A stretch of 64,000 nucleotides of DNA from Myxococcales bacterium (GCA_016793325.1 JAEUKI010000040.1:124001-188000); one strand, 5' to 3'; shown: positions 49,015-57,921, numbered from the stretch's first letter. Numbers and translations: made by a program. The notes: generated by a model not told the origin, from the letters alone.

Positions 49015-50217
49015 GTGTCGAGGATTCGCACCGCCGTGATCGCGAGCGCCGTGGGGCTGTCGCTCTCGGCCATCGAGCCGTCAGCCCCGCGAGCGCAGAC
49101 GCGACCGCAAGACACGCGCGCGTCCGGGGCGTGCACGCTGCTGCGGTCGAGCGTCGTTCGCTTCGGCGCAGAGGCGACGCCGAACGCGCAGACGCCGCTC
49201 GCGATCGCGGCGACGGCGACGGGCGCGATCGTCGCGTTTCGCGCGAGGGTGCGCGACGAGCTCTGGCTCTTGCGCGTGGACGACAACTTCGCGCGGGCCG
49301 GTGAAGACCGCGTCGCGGCGGGCCCGGTGACGGCGTTTTCGCTCGTGTCTGCGCCGGGCGGCGCGGTGCTCGCGATGGCCGAGCGCGTGGCTCGCGACGG
49401 GCGGGACGCGCACGACGACGTCCTCATCGCGCGCCTCGACGCCGCGGGAAACGCGCGAAACGTCCCGCGCTCGCTCGCGCGCGTCGCGCGATGCGACGGG
49501 GTCGCGGTGCGCCCGAGCGCCACGGGCTTCGTCGTCGCGTGGGGCAGCCTCGATGGGCCCACGACGACGACGGTGACGACCGACGCGAGAGGCGTTCCCA
49601 ACGCGCGGGCGCGGGGCGTCGTCGACGCGTCCTCGCCGCGGATGGTCTCGCTCACGGGCGACACGCGCTTCGCGCTCAGCGTCTCGGGGCCGTCGGGATC
49701 ATCGATCTTGCACCTCGACGAGACGGGCGCGTCGGTCGAGGCCATCGCGCAAAACGCCACGCCCGTCGCGATCGTCGCGCTCCCGTCGGTGGTGCTGTCC
49801 TTCGCGTCGAGCGGAGAGAACGTGGCGCTCACGCGGTGGTGGCCCGCGGCGACGCCCGCGGAGTTCGGGGTGCTGCTCCCTCGCTCGATTATCAGTCCGC
49901 GCGTGATCTCGTCGGCCGCCGACCGCAACGCGGCGATCCTCGTCGTCGACGACCGCGCAGAGCGCGAGCACCTCGTTCGCGTCGCGACCGACGGGAGCAG
50001 CACGCTCCTCGCGTCCTTCGCCGGGAGCAACGGCGCCAGCGCCCTCGCCCTCGACGCGAGCACCCTCTTTGCCGCCACGCACGCCCCGAACGGCGCGATC
50101 GAGCTGCAGCGCTGGAGCTGCCCGCGGAGCCCCGCCCCGACGCTCGCGACCAACACGCCGACGCCCAACCCGAGCCAGGACGCAGGCCTCGTCGACGCGA
50201 CACCGAGCGGCCGCTGA
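49015..50217 (+). CDS. secreted beta-rich protein of unknown function
   Basis: Product of 400 aa from GTG 49015; GTG 48997 would add six residues. A signal peptide (RTAVIASAVGLSLSAIE, cleavage near APRAQ) is followed by a beta-strand-dominated domain with regular VVAWGS, RFALSVSG and ILHLDETG blocks. It looks like a six- or seven-bladed propeller without a named repeat. The C-terminus (~390) is Pro/Thr/Asp-rich. No catalytic motif was seen. It follows the oxidoreductase gene by 30 bp. Confidence 0.66.
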   Translation: MSRIRTAVIASAVGLSLSAIEPSAPRAQTRPQDTRASGACTLLRSSVVRFGAEATPNAQTPLAIAATATGAIVAFRARVRDELWLLRVDDNFARAGEDRVAAGPVTAFSLVSAPGGAVLAMAERVARDGRDAHDDVLIARLDAAGNARNVPRSLARVARCDGVAVRPSATGFVVAWGSLDGPTTTTVTTDARGVPNARARGVVDASSPRMVSLTGDTRFALSVSGPSGSSILHLDETGASVEAIAQNATPVAIVALPSVVLSFASSGENVALTRWWPAATPAEFGVLLPRSIISPRVISSAADRNAAILVVDDRAEREHLVRVATDGSSTLLASFAGSNGASALALDASTLFAATHAPNGAIELQRWSCPRSPAPTLATNTPTPNPSQDAGLVDATPSGR

Positions 50218-50346
50218 GCGGTCGATCGAGCGCACACCGCGATCTCGTTGCGAAAATTCTAGCGCGGCGAAGAACCACGGAGGATCGTGCATCGCACCGT
50301 GTAGGGTTGAGGGGGCAACGGATCGCTCGGTAGCGTTTCGTTCACT

Positions 50347-51234
50347 GTGGCGACGGCGACGAATCGAGTCTTGTCCTTCGCGCTCGCCGTCGCGCTCGTC
50401 GCGGCGCCTGCGACGACGCACTCGCAGCAGAGCCCGTCGCAAGGGCAATCCGCAGCGAGCTCGCCGATCATCCAGCTTCTATTGTCGGGGCGAGACTCTC
50501 GCACACGTTTTCAAGCAGCGTTGACCCTCGGCCGGATGCGCCCGCCGGGCGCGCGCGAGGCGCTCGAGCGAGCCCTCGACGACCGCGACGCCACCGTCCG
50601 CGCGTCCGCCGCCGAGGCCCTGCGCACGATCGCCAACCCCGCGTCGGTCTACGCGCTGCGCGCGCATCGCGCGGACGCCGATCCCACAGTGCGATCGACG
50701 ATCGAGCGCGCGCTCGTCTTGCTCGATCGCAACACGCCCATCGCGGTCGCGACAGGCGCCTCGCAAGAGGCCACCGATTGGACGCGCGCGCGATTCGTGC
50801 TGCGCGCGGGCTCGCTCGCCAACCGCGCTGATCAGCGAGCGCAGATCGTGGACGCGCTGCGCTCGGCGCTCGCGCAAGAGGTCTCGCGCATCGATCAAGT
50901 GGCGTTCAGCACGGGGGCGCTTCCGCCCGAGGCCGAGCGTCGCGTGCGAAGCGGTCGGCTCCGCGTGTACGCGATCGACGGGAGCGTTCAGCAGCTCCGA
51001 CGCTGGACCGTGGCGTCGACGCTGAGCGTTCGCGCCGAGGTCTCGCTCGTGCTCGTCGCCGAGCCAGCGCGCGCGATCGTGGGCTCGATGTCCGGCGCAG
51101 CCACCGCGCAAAACACGACGGCCCCCGGGCAATCCGCGGACGTGCTCGCGCGCGACCTCGAGCAACGCGCGCTCACGGGCGCCGTCCGCGGCGCGATCGC
51201 CAACCTCCGATCGAGCTTGACCTCGCGGAGCTGA
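50347..51234 (+). CDS. secreted HEAT-repeat protein
   Basis: Product of 295 aa with GTG start 50347. A signal peptide (VLSFALAVALVAAPATTHSQ) is followed by a Gln/Ser-rich stretch, then HEAT-type repeats (DSRTRFQAALTLGRMRPPGA, then REALERALDDRD and VRASAAEALRTIANPASVYA). The later half is a beta-strand domain with RRVRSGRLRVYAIDGS. HEAT repeats act in protein-protein contact. The gene is followed by the first 26-bp repeat array, but it stops 13 bp before it, so its own end is not supplied by the repeat. Confidence 0.75.
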   Translation: MATATNRVLSFALAVALVAAPATTHSQQSPSQGQSAASSPIIQLLLSGRDSRTRFQAALTLGRMRPPGAREALERALDDRDATVRASAAEALRTIANPASVYALRAHRADADPTVRSTIERALVLLDRNTPIAVATGASQEATDWTRARFVLRAGSLANRADQRAQIVDALRSALAQEVSRIDQVAFSTGALPPEAERRVRSGRLRVYAIDGSVQQLRRWTVASTLSVRAEVSLVLVAEPARAIVGSMSGAATAQNTTAPGQSADVLARDLEQRALTGAVRGAIANLRSSLTSRS

Positions 51235-51246
51235 GTCCCGCGGGTG

Positions 51247-51318
51247 TTTTCAGCGCCCCGCAGCGCGTAGTGATTTCAGCGCCCCGCGGCGCGTAGTGAT
51301 TTCAGCGCCCCGCGGCGC
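51247..51318. repeat. 26-bp tandem repeat array 1 (three units)
   Basis: Three tandem units, period 26 bp, each beginning TTTCAGCGCCCCGCGGCGCG then TAGTGA (unit 1 has CAGC for CGGC). GCGCC-CCGC-GGCGC inside each unit is a perfect 5-bp hairpin. The array lies between converging genes. Its last unit forms, on the minus strand, the last five codons and stop of the SWIM gene. The same unit in opposite orientation makes array 2 at 55.5 kb. Confidence 0.9.
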
Positions 51319-53329
51319 GGGCGGGTTCATCCCCCTCGCGCTCGGCGTTGTCGTTGGCTGCGTTGTGGGCGGTGAGGTCGATCGCGGCGGGTCGCGCGAG
51401 CGCGGCGGCGAGCTCTTCTTTCAGCGCAGGGAGCTCGCGGGCGCGGGCGCGGAGCGACTCGGCATACGCGACCCAACGGCCGCGCTGGCCCACGGACTCG
51501 TAGAGCTCGCGAGCGCGACGGAGCACGCGCGCGGCCTCGCGATAGTTCGGTCGGCCGCGGAGCAAGATCAGCGCTTCGGCTTGCGCGCGAAGGAGCTCGG
51601 CCGCGTCGAGCGTGTGCGTCTTGGCCACCCGCTCGGCGAGCTCTACGCGGACGTCGTGCGCGCTCGTCGCGTTGATCGTCGAGGCCGCGGCGATCGCCTC
51701 GGAGAGCATCGCTTCATCAATGAGCGCCTCGACCCACGCAGGGCCTCCGCGGCGCGAGAGGGACTCGAGGACCTGCGCGCGACGCTCGGTCCACGACTCG
51801 CCTGCTTCGTCGCGAAGCGTGCGCCACAAGAGACGATCGGGCCTCGCGAGATAGAGCCTCGCGCTCGCGTCCCAGCCCCGCGGGTCGCCGCGCGCGATCA
51901 GTCGATCTCGCAGCCACGCGAGCGCCCTCGGACGGAGGGTGTTCACTTCGGCGAGGCGATCGACGAGGCGCTCTCCTGCTGCTGCAAACCCGAGCTCTTC
52001 TGCGTGCTCGAGCGCTTCGACGAGCGCGGCCTCGCCCATCTTGCCGCACTCGATCAACGCGTCCTCGACGCGCTCGCGTTGCAACAGTCGCACGATGATC
52101 TCGCGGGGCCTGCGCGCCTCGCGGCATCGCTCGAGGTACACCTCGTCGTCGAGCGCGTCGCCCTCGAGGTCGACGAGGGCTCCTTCGAAGACACGGCGGG
52201 CCCACACCTCGAGCCCGTCGCACGCGCGGCGCGCGACGTCCGCGAGGATCGCGCGGTCTTCGTCGCTCGCGCGCGCAGAGAGGACCGTGCCGGCGACGCG
52301 GCCGAAGACCGTTCCATTTTCGGCGTCGTAGCGCCAGGCGTCGAAGAGCGCGTCGCGAGCGAGCGCGCGGGCTGCGTCTTGTCCTGGCTGCTCTGCGCAC
52401 GCGCGGAGGGCGCGCCCGAGCGCTTCGAGCGCGGTGTGCGCGAGGTCTCGCAGGGCTCCGTCGTGATCTTCGAAGCGCCGCGAGCGCGCCATCACCGACG
52501 AGGCGAGCGCGCGCAGCGTTCGGACGGCGTCGAGCCACGCGCCGTTGATCGCGTGGGCCCGCGCGCGAGACAGCATGGGCGCGAGCGCGTGCGACAGATC
52601 GCTCGCCGCCGAAGAGTCTCCCGCGCGCGAACGAAACACCTCGCCCGCGAAGAGCCTCGGGTCCTCGCCGCGCTCGAGCCACGGAGCGCGCTCGCCGATC
52701 GCGTCGTGCACCGACGTCCGCACCGCCGCTTCGAGCTCGGGAACCCTCGCCACAAGATCGCAGATCGCCACGGCCAAAGGCCCTCCCCCCGCGCGCTCGC
52801 AGAGCGCGTCGAGCGGCTCGATCCGCACGAACGACTCGGGCTCGCGCGCCGCGTACAAGAGCAGCGCCGCCGCGTGTTTGCAGCTGCCCGAGTCGCCCAC
52901 CGGACACGAGCAGTGCGCTTCGATCGTCGTCGGCCCCGCGCGCCGAGCGCGCACGCGATACACCTCCGACCCAGAGCCCTCGCAGCGCGCCGTGAACATC
53001 ACGTCGCCATCGCCAACGCGAGGCGCATCGACGACGTCGCCGTGCCCGTCCGTCGCGTGCAGCGTTCGTTCGAGCCGCAAGTCGAAGAGGGCGCCCGCGT
53101 TGTCGTAGAGACGCCCGCGCTCGAGCGCCCGAGCGCCCACGCGCGCCCGCGCCTCGTCCTCGCTCCACGGAGCGCCCGCGATGAACATCGCAGAACGCTC
53201 GGCCCCCGCCGCGCTCGGCACTGCCTCGGGCGCCGTCGCCGCCTCGGTTGGCGGAGGCGCGTCGCGGGTGGTGCCCTCGTGCTCGACGCTCGTCCGCCCC
53301 TTGCTCTGTCGTCGCTTCTCGGTTTTCAC
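51302..53329 (-). CDS. SWIM zinc-finger protein
   Basis: Product of 675 aa from GTG 53329. No clear Shine-Dalgarno is seen; further upstream codons lie in the operator-rich interval. The SWIM motif is CSCPVGDSGSCKHAAALLL (CxCx-n-CxH) near residue 150. It is preceded by a beta domain (~45-140, including ARARVGARALERGRLYDNAG) that fits the SWIM-protein N-terminus. Residues 200-675 are helical repeats with charged faces, possibly a TPR-like solenoid. SWIM domains bind DNA or proteins, and bacterial ones often sit beside SNF2 helicases; none is here. The C-terminal RAAGR is encoded by repeat array 1. Confidence 0.82.
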   Translation of the reverse strand: MKTEKRRQSKGRTSVEHEGTTRDAPPPTEAATAPEAVPSAAGAERSAMFIAGAPWSEDEARARVGARALERGRLYDNAGALFDLRLERTLHATDGHGDVVDAPRVGDGDVMFTARCEGSGSEVYRVRARRAGPTTIEAHCSCPVGDSGSCKHAAALLLYAAREPESFVRIEPLDALCERAGGGPLAVAICDLVARVPELEAAVRTSVHDAIGERAPWLERGEDPRLFAGEVFRSRAGDSSAASDLSHALAPMLSRARAHAINGAWLDAVRTLRALASSVMARSRRFEDHDGALRDLAHTALEALGRALRACAEQPGQDAARALARDALFDAWRYDAENGTVFGRVAGTVLSARASDEDRAILADVARRACDGLEVWARRVFEGALVDLEGDALDDEVYLERCREARRPREIIVRLLQRERVEDALIECGKMGEAALVEALEHAEELGFAAAGERLVDRLAEVNTLRPRALAWLRDRLIARGDPRGWDASARLYLARPDRLLWRTLRDEAGESWTERRAQVLESLSRRGGPAWVEALIDEAMLSEAIAAASTINATSAHDVRVELAERVAKTHTLDAAELLRAQAEALILLRGRPNYREAARVLRRARELYESVGQRGRWVAYAESLRARARELPALKEELAAALARPAAIDLTAHNAANDNAEREGDEPARAAGR

Positions 53330-53368
53330 GAGTGAGAGAATTGCCCTAAAAAGACTGGGTCGCAATTC

Positions 53369-53442
53369 GATCGAGACATACTCTGACCAGCACATTCGAC
53401 GGGGGGAAACGGCGGATCGTGGTGACATAATATGTCTCGATC
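53369..53442. promoter_or_regulatory. inverted-repeat operator region
   Basis: In the 169-bp interval between the divergent SWIM and ung genes. A 12-bp perfect inverted repeat: GATCGAGACATA (53369-53380) and TATGTCTCGATC (53431-53442). The right arm also forms a tight palindrome GACATAATATGTC (53424-53436). Three half-sites GACATA are thus arranged for a dimeric regulator. The identity of the regulator is unknown. Confidence 0.55.
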
Positions 53443-53498
53443 CAGCGCCGACCGACTAGCCCTCCCGCGGGGAGTCGAGGGTACAGTCCGCAACCAAC

Positions 53499-54176
53499 AT
53501 GTGCGCGATGAAGCTGCCCGAAGACTGGCAGAAGGTGCTCGGTCCCGAGCTCGAGAAGCCGTACTTCAAAGACCTCGAAGCGTTCGTCGCGAGCGAGCGC
53601 GCGAAGGGCTCTGTGTTTCCTCCGGAGGACGAGGTGTTCTCGGCGTTCGAGCTGACGCCGTACGAGAAGGTTCGCGTGCTTTTGCTCGGACAGGACCCGT
53701 ATCACGACGACGGGCAAGCGCACGGGCTGTGCTTCAGCGTGAAGCCCGGGATTCGCAAGCCCCCGTCGCTCTACAACATGCTCCTCGAGCTGAAGGACGA
53801 CATGGGGTTGCCCGTCGCGAAGTCGGGATCGCTCACCCCGTGGGCCAAGCAAGGGATGCTCATGATCAACGCGGTGCTCACGGTGCGCGCGCACGAGCCC
53901 AACTCGCACAAGGATCGCGGGTGGGAGACGTTTACCGACGCGGTCATCGCCGCGGTCAACGCGAAGACTACGCCGGTCGTGTTCGTGCTCTGGGGGAGCT
54001 ACGCGAAGAAGAAGAGCAAGCTCATCGACAAGAAGAAGCACACGATCCTCGAGAGCGCGCACCCCTCGCCGCTCAGCGCGAAGGCGGGCTTCTTCGGCTC
54101 CAAGCCGTACACGAAGATCAACGAGGCGCTCGCGAAGTACGGCACGCCCGCGATCGATTGGAAGCTCGACGCCTGA
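53499..54176 (+). CDS. ung: uracil-DNA glycosylase, family 1
   Basis: Product of 225 aa. Catalytic water-activating motif GQDPYHDDGQAHG (~residues 64-76) and the DNA-intercalation loop HPSPLSAKAGFFG are both present. KPPSLYNMLLEL and VLWGSYAKKK are family landmarks. The enzyme removes uracil from DNA for base excision repair. The start could be either ATG 53499 or 53508. It is divergent from the SWIM gene, with a palindromic operator between them. Confidence 0.95.
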   Translation: MCAMKLPEDWQKVLGPELEKPYFKDLEAFVASERAKGSVFPPEDEVFSAFELTPYEKVRVLLLGQDPYHDDGQAHGLCFSVKPGIRKPPSLYNMLLELKDDMGLPVAKSGSLTPWAKQGMLMINAVLTVRAHEPNSHKDRGWETFTDAVIAAVNAKTTPVVFVLWGSYAKKKSKLIDKKKHTILESAHPSPLSAKAGFFGSKPYTKINEALAKYGTPAIDWKLDA

Positions 54177-54485
54177 CCGCGCCCGACGGAGGGCCCGCGC
54201 GCGAGCGAGGCGGGGGGCTCAGCCCATTTCGTAGGCGTATTCGAAGCGGTCTTGAATCGTCTCGCGCTCGCGCTCGTCGCACAGTGATCCGCCGCTCCTT
54301 CGATCGACGTGCTCTCCTCGATGGATTCGTGGCGGTTCGACTCGATTTCGACGGATTTGTGCACGACCGACGCCCAGCCATTTTCTACGACACTCAATTG
54401 CAGCGTGCTTGATCGCAGGAAATCTGCGGTAGCATGCCGCCCGTTCGCTCGAAGCCGTTCGAGCCCTCAACACTCTGGAGAACTC
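54177..54485. other. intergenic region upstream of dctP
   Basis: A stretch of 309 bp with no gene I can support. On the minus strand, 54219 upward reads a plausible C-terminus (DERERETIQDRFEYAYEMG then stop), but no ATG, GTG or TTG start precedes it at a sensible distance. It may be a fragment. The 3' part near 54474 holds GGAGA, the ribosome-binding site of the next gene. Confidence 0.55.
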
Positions 54486-55496
54486 ATGCGCAGTCGCTAC
54501 TTCGCCCTCGCAGGCCTCGCGGTCGTGTCCGCAGCCGTGGCCGCTCCTCAACTCGCGCACACGCAGGCCGCGCCCGCCGCTGCGCCGATTGTCTTGTCGA
54601 TGGCCACGCTCGCGCCCGCGGGCTCGACGTGGATGAACAACTTCGAGGCGGCCAACCGCGAGCTGCGTCGTCGCACGAGCAATCGCTTGTCGGTCCGTTG
54701 GTTCGCGGGCGGCGTGCAGGGCGACGAGGCCGAAGTGATCCGCAAGATCCGCGCGGGACGCCTCGACGGTGCCGCGGTGACCGCGGTGGGCCTCGGGCAG
54801 ATTCACCGCCCGGTCCTCGCGTTTCAGATCCCCGGGATGTTCGAGGGCGGCTCCTTCGTGCGCGCGCGCGACGCGCTGCGAACGGACATCGACACGGCGT
54901 TTACCAACGCGGGCTTCACGCTCATGGGCTTCGGCTCAACGGGCGCGCCGCGCATGCTCTCGCGCATGGAGATCCGCACGCCCGCGCAGCTTCGAACGGC
55001 CAAGCCGTGGCAGTGGTCCGACGACGTGATCCTCCCGGCGGTCTACCAAGAAGCCGGCGCGCAGGGCGTTCGTCTGCAGGTCCCCGAGGTGCTCGGCGCG
55101 CTGCAGACCAACCGCGTGGACACCGTGTTCGGCTCGCCGCTCGTCGCGATCTCGCTGCAGTGGGCGAACTCGATTCAGTTCATGAGCGATCGATCGAACA
55201 CCTCGTCGCTCGGCGCGTTGATCATCAAGACGGCCAAGCTCCAGACGATCCCCGAGGCTGATCGCGCGATCGCTCGCGAAGTGTTCAACCAGTTCGACGG
55301 ATTGCTCTCGCGCGCCGTGTCCGCGGCGGACGATCGCGCTGCGACGTCCCTCACGAGCCGCGGCGTCCGCGTCGTCGCGCTCAACCCCGCCGAGCGCGCC
55401 CAGTGGGCAGACCTCTTCCGTCGCGCCGCCACGCGCCTCCGCGGAACCGTCGGCGACGGCGCTTGGATCGACCGCGTCCGCGCCGCGGGGCGCTGA
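54486..55496 (+). CDS. TRAP transporter substrate-binding protein DctP
   Basis: Product of 336 aa. ATG 54486 has GGAGA 6 nt upstream. A signal peptide (MRSRYFALAGLAVVSAAVAA) is followed by IVLSMATLAPAGSTWMNNFE, the DctP opening. RWFAGGVQGDEAEVIRKIRA and the AFQIPGMFEG region are typical. The substrate Arg sits in MEIRTPAQLRTAKPW. TRAP systems import carboxylates with membrane partners DctQ and DctM; neither is nearby, so it is an orphan. Its last five codons and stop (RAAGR) come from repeat array 2. It is probably a periplasmic binding protein. Confidence 0.85.
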   Translation: MRSRYFALAGLAVVSAAVAAPQLAHTQAAPAAAPIVLSMATLAPAGSTWMNNFEAANRELRRRTSNRLSVRWFAGGVQGDEAEVIRKIRAGRLDGAAVTAVGLGQIHRPVLAFQIPGMFEGGSFVRARDALRTDIDTAFTNAGFTLMGFGSTGAPRMLSRMEIRTPAQLRTAKPWQWSDDVILPAVYQEAGAQGVRLQVPEVLGALQTNRVDTVFGSPLVAISLQWANSIQFMSDRSNTSSLGALIIKTAKLQTIPEADRAIAREVFNQFDGLLSRAVSAADDRAATSLTSRGVRVVALNPAERAQWADLFRRAATRLRGTVGDGAWIDRVRAAGR

Positions 55497-55585
55497 AATC
55501 CCCGTCCGCGCCGCGGGGCGCTGAAATCACTTCGCGCCGCGGGGCGCTGAAATCACTTCGCGCCGCGGGGCGCTGAGATCACTTC
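55477..55585. repeat. 26-bp tandem repeat array 2 (four units)
   Basis: Four units on the plus strand of CGCGCCGCGGGGCGCTGAAA then TCACTT, opposite in orientation to array 1. The first two are 29 bp apart and the rest 26 bp. Unit 4 has GAGATC for GAAATC. The array begins inside the dctP gene and ends 24 bp before the stop of the NUDIX gene on the other strand. Confidence 0.9.
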
Positions 55586-55609
55586 GCGCGTGAGGGAAGG
55601 GCGAGCGCG

Positions 55610-56236
55610 TCACTCGATCGCGTCGAAGAGCGCGCTCGTCATCTGGAGCGTCAGGCCCCACAGCACGCGGCCGCCTTCGAGGCGCACGCACGGGAGGACG
55701 ACGGTCTTTCCCTCGTGCACGTAGTTCATCGTGCTGTGGTTGCGCTCGTCTGCGAGAAACGCGAGCGAGACCCACATCGTCGCGGCGACCTCGGACGGGT
55801 CGTATACGAGCGAATCGCCTCGGTGCGCGTGCTCGGTCCCGAGCTCGTACACGAGCGGTGCGATCACGAGCCCCGTGCGTCGGCCTCGCGCGACGGCGTT
55901 GACGTCGGGCATGCGCCAGAGCAGCGCGCCGTGCTCCGCGAGGTCGAGCCCGACCTCTTCGCGGGTCTCGCGCTCGGCCGTCGCGCGCACATCGCGATCG
56001 GCTTCGTCCTTTCGTCCGCCCGGAAACGCCACGTGCCCCGACCACGGGTCCTGCGGGTGCTCGGCGCGCTGAATCATGAGCACTTCGGCGTGCGCCTCGC
56101 GCGCTCGAAGGATCATCGCCACTGCGGCGCGCGGGCCATCGTGCTCTTGCTCTTGCGGTGGAGCTTTGCTTTGCAGCCGTTCGCGAAGCGCTCCGAGCGA
56201 CAGAGCAAAGCGACTCGATGGATCGTTGGGGCTCAT
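55610..56236 (-). CDS. NUDIX CoA-pyrophosphatase-like hydrolase
   Basis: Product of 208 aa. The NUDIX box is GGRKDEADRDVRATAERETR followed by EEVGLD, matching Gx5Ex7REUxEExGU. The upstream HPQDPWSGHVAFPGG is the NuCoA-type block that typifies CoA/acetyl-CoA pyrophosphatases (NudL-like). The start ATG 56236 overlaps the TGA of the upstream gene (ATGA). The enzyme cleaves CoA derivatives to phosphopantetheine and ADP. Translation is coupled to the upstream gene of unknown function. Confidence 0.9.
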   Translation of the reverse strand: MSPNDPSSRFALSLGALRERLQSKAPPQEQEHDGPRAAVAMILRAREAHAEVLMIQRAEHPQDPWSGHVAFPGGRKDEADRDVRATAERETREEVGLDLAEHGALLWRMPDVNAVARGRRTGLVIAPLVYELGTEHAHRGDSLVYDPSEVAATMWVSLAFLADERNHSTMNYVHEGKTVVLPCVRLEGGRVLWGLTLQMTSALFDAIE

Positions 56237-57261
56237 CCGAGGACGTTGCGGACCATGGCGCGCCACGCGTCGTTCGTCGAGCCCACCGCGCGCGCGTGCT
56301 CGAGGATGGACGGGACCGTGGCCTTCGCTTGCTTCGCGAATCGAGCCATCGCCGCGACGAGGTCCACCGGCGTCTTGCTCGCGGCGAACACCGACGCGAC
56401 GCGGTCGTGGTCGCCGAGGCGACCGAGGGTCCACCACCACGAGCCAGACTCTTCGACCCCGCCCGTCGCGAGCAAGCACTGCGCGAAGAGCTCGTCGTCG
56501 GTCAACGTTCCCCGCGCGCGCACCATCGAGAGCACCGGCTCGAACGAGTCGAACAGCGGCCCATGGGAGAGCGACCCGATCCAGTGAACGACGTTCTCGC
56601 GCTCGGCGAGCCACTCGGCCACGCGATGGTCGACCGCGCCGTAGCCGTCGAGCGTTCGCGCGATCGACCGCGCGAGCGCCGCAGCGAACCCCGCGAACGC
56701 AGCCCACGCCGGGTCGAACGAACGCTCGCCGAGCGCCCAGCGACGAACCTCAGCGTGCTCGCCGAACGACAATCGCTCGAGCTCCCTGCCGATCGACTCG
56801 GCGCGATCCGCAGGGCTCAACTGCCGCACCGCAGAGCGCGCGGCGTCTCGGAGGTCTCGCAGGCGCACGACGGCGACGCGCTCGGCGATCGCGGACTCGA
56901 CCACCGCGTAGGGCTCGCTCGCGTGATAGCCGAACGAGACAGGCCCGTGCGTGGTCTCGCCGCGGACGAGCGCGCGCAGCGTCTCGTCGGCCATGAGCGA
57001 GCGCATCATCGCTTCGAGGGCGCCCCACGCGGGCTTGTGCACGTGCGGTGGGAGGTCGATCTCGGGGAGGCGCTCGAAGAGGTCGAGCTGCGCGCGGTCT
57101 TTTCCAGGAGCGATGTAGAAGGGCTTGTCGTCCATCACCGGGTCGATGGCGAAGAGCGAGCGAAGCGCGGGCGCGTAGGTGAAATCGTCGAAGCGAAAGA
57201 GCAGCCCGTGGACGTCCTGGCGCGGCGTTGGCGCTGGTGAATCGAGCTCGACAGGAGGCAT
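56233..57261 (-). CDS. unknown protein translationally coupled to NUDIX gene
   Basis: Product of 342 aa from ATG 57261, with a purine-poor 5' side; the long open frame upstream of this ATG is antisense. No signal peptide, transmembrane segment or motif is evident. It is Ala/Arg/Leu-rich with a predicted helical middle (AVRQLSPADRAESIGRELER) and a C-terminal EHARAVGSTNDAWRAMVRNV. Its TGA overlaps the NUDIX start, so the two proteins are probably made in step. No function is assigned. Confidence 0.66.
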   Translation of the reverse strand: MPPVELDSPAPTPRQDVHGLLFRFDDFTYAPALRSLFAIDPVMDDKPFYIAPGKDRAQLDLFERLPEIDLPPHVHKPAWGALEAMMRSLMADETLRALVRGETTHGPVSFGYHASEPYAVVESAIAERVAVVRLRDLRDAARSAVRQLSPADRAESIGRELERLSFGEHAEVRRWALGERSFDPAWAAFAGFAAALARSIARTLDGYGAVDHRVAEWLAERENVVHWIGSLSHGPLFDSFEPVLSMVRARGTLTDDELFAQCLLATGGVEESGSWWWTLGRLGDHDRVASVFAASKTPVDLVAAMARFAKQAKATVPSILEHARAVGSTNDAWRAMVRNVLG

Positions 57262-57406
57262 CGGGCGCGAGTGTACTCCGATCCCTTCACATCGTTCGCG
57301 CGTGCGCGTTGGGCGAGCGCGCCGCGGGCTCTCTTCGCAATCGTGCGAACAGACTTCGCAGTCGTGCGATAGCGTCCGTATCCCGCGCTGCGTACGGTCG
57401 CGCGCG

Positions 57407-57871
57407 ATGAAGCGACATTCATGGATCACGGCGATCGCATGCGCGACGCTCGCGTTGGCTCTCACGGGCTGCGTCGGAAAGCCTCGATGCAACGGCGCCG
57501 AAGGACGATCGTTCGACGGTCCGTTCACCCCAGCGGCGTCCATCCTGGCGAGCGGCTCGATTTGTGGGGTCTCGTCCTCGGGCGAATCCCAGAGCCTCAA
57601 CGTGTACCTCTGGGGCGAAGAGCCCGAGATGCGGCGGCTGATGCTCGAGACGCGCGTGAAGATGCTGGCGCAGGGCTGGCAAGAGTACGACCCGTCCAAC
57701 GAGTACGTCCGTCGGCCCGAGAACAAGCTCTATTTTCAACAGGGGACGCAGTCGTTGAGCTTCGAGTTTCGGCGGTCTTCGTGGCGCTATTTCGGCCCCA
57801 ATCAACGCGCTGCCGTTCAAGTGTGGGTCACGAGCTCGGTGCTTCGGCCTCGGCCGCAGCGCTGGCGCTGA
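57407..57871 (+). CDS. small lipoprotein, unknown
   Basis: Product of 154 aa. ATG 57407 gives MKRHSWITAIACATLALALT then GC, a lipoprotein signal with Cys22. The mature part has the short FTPAASILASG, then YLWGEEPEMRRLMLETRVKM and a C-terminal strand region (FEFRRSSWRYFGPNQRAAVQ). No family was recognised. It is divergent from the 342-aa gene and 50 bp upstream of the LysR regulator. Confidence 0.7.
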   Translation: MKRHSWITAIACATLALALTGCVGKPRCNGAEGRSFDGPFTPAASILASGSICGVSSSGESQSLNVYLWGEEPEMRRLMLETRVKMLAQGWQEYDPSNEYVRRPENKLYFQQGTQSLSFEFRRSSWRYFGPNQRAAVQVWVTSSVLRPRPQRWR

Positions 57872-57921
57872 CGCTTCGATGCCCGTCGCGGAGGCGGGAT
57901 AGCTCGCGTACGCTGCGCGTC

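Noticed and set aside
51247..51318. CRISPR array
   Set aside because: The 26-bp units are directly tandem without unique spacers, and there are no cas genes.
54219..54310. Small minus-strand gene ending in an Asp/Glu/Arg-rich tail
   Set aside because: The C-terminus looks real, but no usable start codon lies within reach in the same frame; it may be a fragment. Not called.
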